In this document: positions 5,756-7,508 of the stretch, in pieces
How the letters are laid out: each line of letters begins with the position of its first letter
Numbering within the stretch: position 1 is the stretch's first letter
Source: JAVBMO01 sp031552355
Lineage (GTDB): Bacteria > Bacteroidota > Bacteroidia > Bacteroidales > P3
Assembly (NCBI GenBank): GCA_031552355.1
Contig: JAVBMO010000193.1
Location: 1-7,508, forward strand
Direction of reading: 5' to 3'
Length of the DNA stretch: 7,508 bases
Program-made: the position numbers and the translations under genes
The notes under the pieces: generated by a model
What the model was told of the DNA's origin: nothing
The model's input: the letters and a program-made list of their open reading frames with translations, nothing else
Databases searched by the model: none

Positions 5756-6991
5756 ATGACTCAACAAGAAAACAAATCGAAACTGGCAGACCGGTTAAAG
5801 CACAAAATATTTTTTGATGATGCAGACCAAGATTTTATGTTCCAGTTATTTTTATCCTATCATCAGCGCGGAGGTTCAGCGATTGGGGAATTATTCAATG
5901 TGGCACGCCGGATAAATCCCGCCGACCCCATGAGTTGGAAAGAGGAATTTATGAAAGAAGGAAATAAAGTGGAAGCATGGGGCGAAGCAAGTCTGCACAA
6001 TGGTCATCGGGTAAGTGCTCGCGAATCGTTTCTTCGGGCTTATACTTATTACAGGTCCGCATTTTGTGCGTCTTACCCAGGCGAAAAAGATTTTGATTAT
6101 ATTTATCGCAAATCGGCTGCGTGTTTCAAAAAGTCGATGGATTTACAAGCTTTTTCTGTAGAATGGTTTGAGTTTGAATACGAAGGATTTAAATTTCCAT
6201 GTTGTTTTCTGAAACCGGACAACAATAACAAAAAACGACCTACCATAATTGTGCACAATGGCGGTGAATCGCACATGGAAGACCACTATTTTTTGGTTGG
6301 AAAAGCAGCCATCGACCGTGGCTACAATGCGCTGTTGTGGGATGGACCGTGGGATGTAGGATGCAGATTTCATAATCCGGAACTAAAAGCAAAAGTATTT
6401 GGTGCAGAAAAAGTCAAGGAAACTTACAGGAAACTTGTAGATAATGTGCTTTCTCGTCCGGATGTGGATGTCGAACAATTGATTGTAACCGGCGAAAGCT
6501 ATGGTGGCGGAAAAACAATGGTACACGCTTCTTGCGACAATCGTTTTGCAGCGGTTGTACCCAACTCGCCAATCCATAACCTTGCTCATTTATTTAAGAC
6601 GAACCGACTGCCAGCTTATACAGGCAGCCCAGAAGATTCGGCAAAAGTGGTTGCAGGTCTGCCTTATCTTGCCAAAGTAACTTTGGAACGGGTAATTTGG
6701 TCTCATGGTTTCGACAGTCTTGTCGATTGGGTTCCTACTCTTGAAAACGGTTTTATTTCCGACCCGTCAAAAATTAATTGTGCGTTCCTTTCCATGTGTG
6801 CAGAAAGCGAATCGCCGGAACTCAAAAGGCAAGCAGAATATGCTTATGAACATGTATCAAGCAAAGTAAAGGCTATAAAAAAAGGACTTGTGGAAGACGG
6901 TGCCGATTTACATGTGCAAGTTAATAATTTGGCGTTGGGTCAATCAATGATGTTTGATTGGTTGGATGAAGTTTTGGATTATCAAGTTTAA
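5756..6991 (+). CDS. Alpha/beta hydrolase with helical lid (Ayg1 / DHPON hydrolase / FrsA-like)
   Basis: A 411-residue soluble protein with no signal peptide. Residues about 1-135 are helical and contain WGEASLHNGHRVSARESFLR (75-94) followed by AYTYYRSAFCA, the lid pattern of the DUF1100/Ayg1-type hydrolases. Residues about 136-410 form the alpha/beta-hydrolase core: PTIIVHNGG (162-170, oxyanion region), LLWDGPWDVG (193-202), the nucleophile elbow GESYGGG with Ser248, and a C-terminal LHVQVNNLALGQSMMFDWLDEVL in which His386 is the likely catalytic histidine. The acid is probably Glu350 or Glu352 in SMCAESES, where many relatives have Asp; this is unsure. Known relatives include fungal Ayg1, which shortens a polyketide, and bacterial 2,6-dihydropseudooxynicotine hydrolase; both cleave C-C bonds, and the length agrees with Ayg1 and FrsA (about 400-415). 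The substrate here is unknown; C-C or ester hydrolysis are both possible. It is divergent from, and probably regulated by, the AraC gene. A 24-bp gap separates it from the next frame without a visible terminator. Confidence 0.85.
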   Translation: MTQQENKSKLADRLKHKIFFDDADQDFMFQLFLSYHQRGGSAIGELFNVARRINPADPMSWKEEFMKEGNKVEAWGEASLHNGHRVSARESFLRAYTYYRSAFCASYPGEKDFDYIYRKSAACFKKSMDLQAFSVEWFEFEYEGFKFPCCFLKPDNNNKKRPTIIVHNGGESHMEDHYFLVGKAAIDRGYNALLWDGPWDVGCRFHNPELKAKVFGAEKVKETYRKLVDNVLSRPDVDVEQLIVTGESYGGGKTMVHASCDNRFAAVVPNSPIHNLAHLFKTNRLPAYTGSPEDSAKVVAGLPYLAKVTLERVIWSHGFDSLVDWVPTLENGFISDPSKINCAFLSMCAESESPELKRQAEYAYEHVSSKVKAIKKGLVEDGADLHVQVNNLALGQSMMFDWLDEVLDYQV

Positions 6992-7015
6992 TACCGATTA
7001 TCAATAAAAAAGAAG

Positions 7016-7508
7016 ATGAAAGAAAGAAACACAAACGATAAATTGCAAAAAAAATATATCAACCATTGATGTAGAAGATATTTTAGAAGTTTTGGGGCAA
7101 CACAATTTTTCCAATCAAAAACAAATTGAGTTGCTTCAAATCCTCAATTTTGCATTGTACAAAAAGCAGTACCCGCGAGATACTTGCGGTATTATAGAAA
7201 GGGAAATCCAAATCCTGCAACAACCACCGGAAGCATCCGAAAAATGCAATGCGGAGGCCGCAAGTATCAAAGTCCGCTCTGTTATCATTTTGGAAATGCT
7301 CAAACAAATGCAGTTGGGCACGGCGCACAACGACCTCACAAAAATCTGCAAACTCATAGCATTTCTCACAGGAAACAGTTACAACAGCATTTACAACGAA
7401 ACGCAAAAGGGTATCTACTTTTCCAAATTTCACAGCAAACAGATAGACGAAGCCAACAAACTACTCGAAGAATTAAACGCCTCGATATCAATAGACAAAA
7501 ATAAACAA
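7016..7508 (+). CDS. Unrecognised helical protein, frame broken at an A8 run, runs off the window
   Basis: The ATG at 7016 opens MKERNTNDKLQKKYINH and meets a TGA at 7067. The +1 frame is open without a stop from 7020 to the window end (7508) and reads as real protein, for example NISTIDVEDILEVLGQHNF and later KICKLIAFLTGNSYNSIYNE. It has no ATG of its own before 7296. Removing one A from the run of eight at 7047-7054 joins the two parts into one continuous frame. The product is charged and helical with no membrane segment; I do not recognise its family with confidence. The C-terminal pattern (a helix followed by G-N-S-Y-N-S-I-Y-N, then KQIDEANKLLEEL) is loosely like the C-terminal part of RteC-type proteins of Bacteroidota conjugative transposons, but this is weak. 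It follows the hydrolase stop by 24 bases and may be co-transcribed. The gene could be a pseudogene, a slippage-controlled gene or a sequencing error; a start at TTG 7092 is another option. Confidence 0.6.

Noticed and set aside
7184..7504. Plus-strand 106-codon open frame near the window end
   Set aside because: Its translation is rich in Q, R and H with no domain, while the frame open from 7020 reads as ordinary helical protein; the former is the shadow.
1..7508. CRISPR arrays, tRNA and rRNA genes, insertion-sequence terminal repeats
   Set aside because: No regularly spaced long repeats, no cloverleaf or rRNA motifs and no transposase frame were seen on either strand.

Overview
The window looks like a piece of a Bacteroidota chromosome. 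The evidence is a DnaK of Bacteroidota type, several promoter -7 elements of the phylum-specific form TAnnTTTG, A-rich leaders without clear Shine-Dalgarno sequences, and a tyrosine integrase of the kind found on Bacteroidota integrative elements. Genus cannot be set from the sequence alone.

Layout. (1) Positions 1-43 (minus strand) hold the first 14 codons of what is most likely glyA (serine hydroxymethyltransferase). (2) A gene-poor AT-rich gap of about 680 bp separates it from dnaK. It holds the glyA promoter, an unexplained G+C-richer patch with a hairpin, and a perfect dyad. (3) dnaK (724-2640, plus) is complete and closed by a strong intrinsic terminator (2673-2706). (4) Right behind the terminator lies a compact recombination module: promoter and short-repeat region (2755-2840), a zinc-ribbon plus double helix-turn-helix protein (2843-3400, candidate excisionase or directionality factor) and a complete tyrosine recombinase (3407-4660) six bases later. 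(5) Next is a divergent pair: an AraC-family regulator (4714-5661, minus) and an alpha/beta hydrolase with an N-terminal helical lid (5756-6991, plus) of the Ayg1 / dihydropseudooxynicotine hydrolase / FrsA type. They share a 94-bp intergenic region with back-to-back -7 elements and three TTTTTAT repeats at exact 10-bp phasing. (6) From 7016 to the window end is an unrecognised helical protein whose frame is broken at a run of eight A residues.

How the parts may work together (inference): glyA and dnaK are core chromosome, and an integrative element or its remnant has probably inserted behind the dnaK terminator. The candidate excisionase and the integrase would run the recombination. The regulator/hydrolase pair looks like cargo, or a neighbouring catabolic or detoxification switch in which the AraC protein senses a small molecule and controls the hydrolase. 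The element's far end is not visible and no certain attachment-site pair is seen.

The most distinctive signals are the 2755-2840 control region (a GTATATTTGC that is both a -7 element and a match to the CTnDOT-type target consensus, TTTGCRAC direct repeats, and an 18-bp perfect palindrome ending two bases before the start codon), the phased repeats upstream of the hydrolase, and the A8 frameshift.
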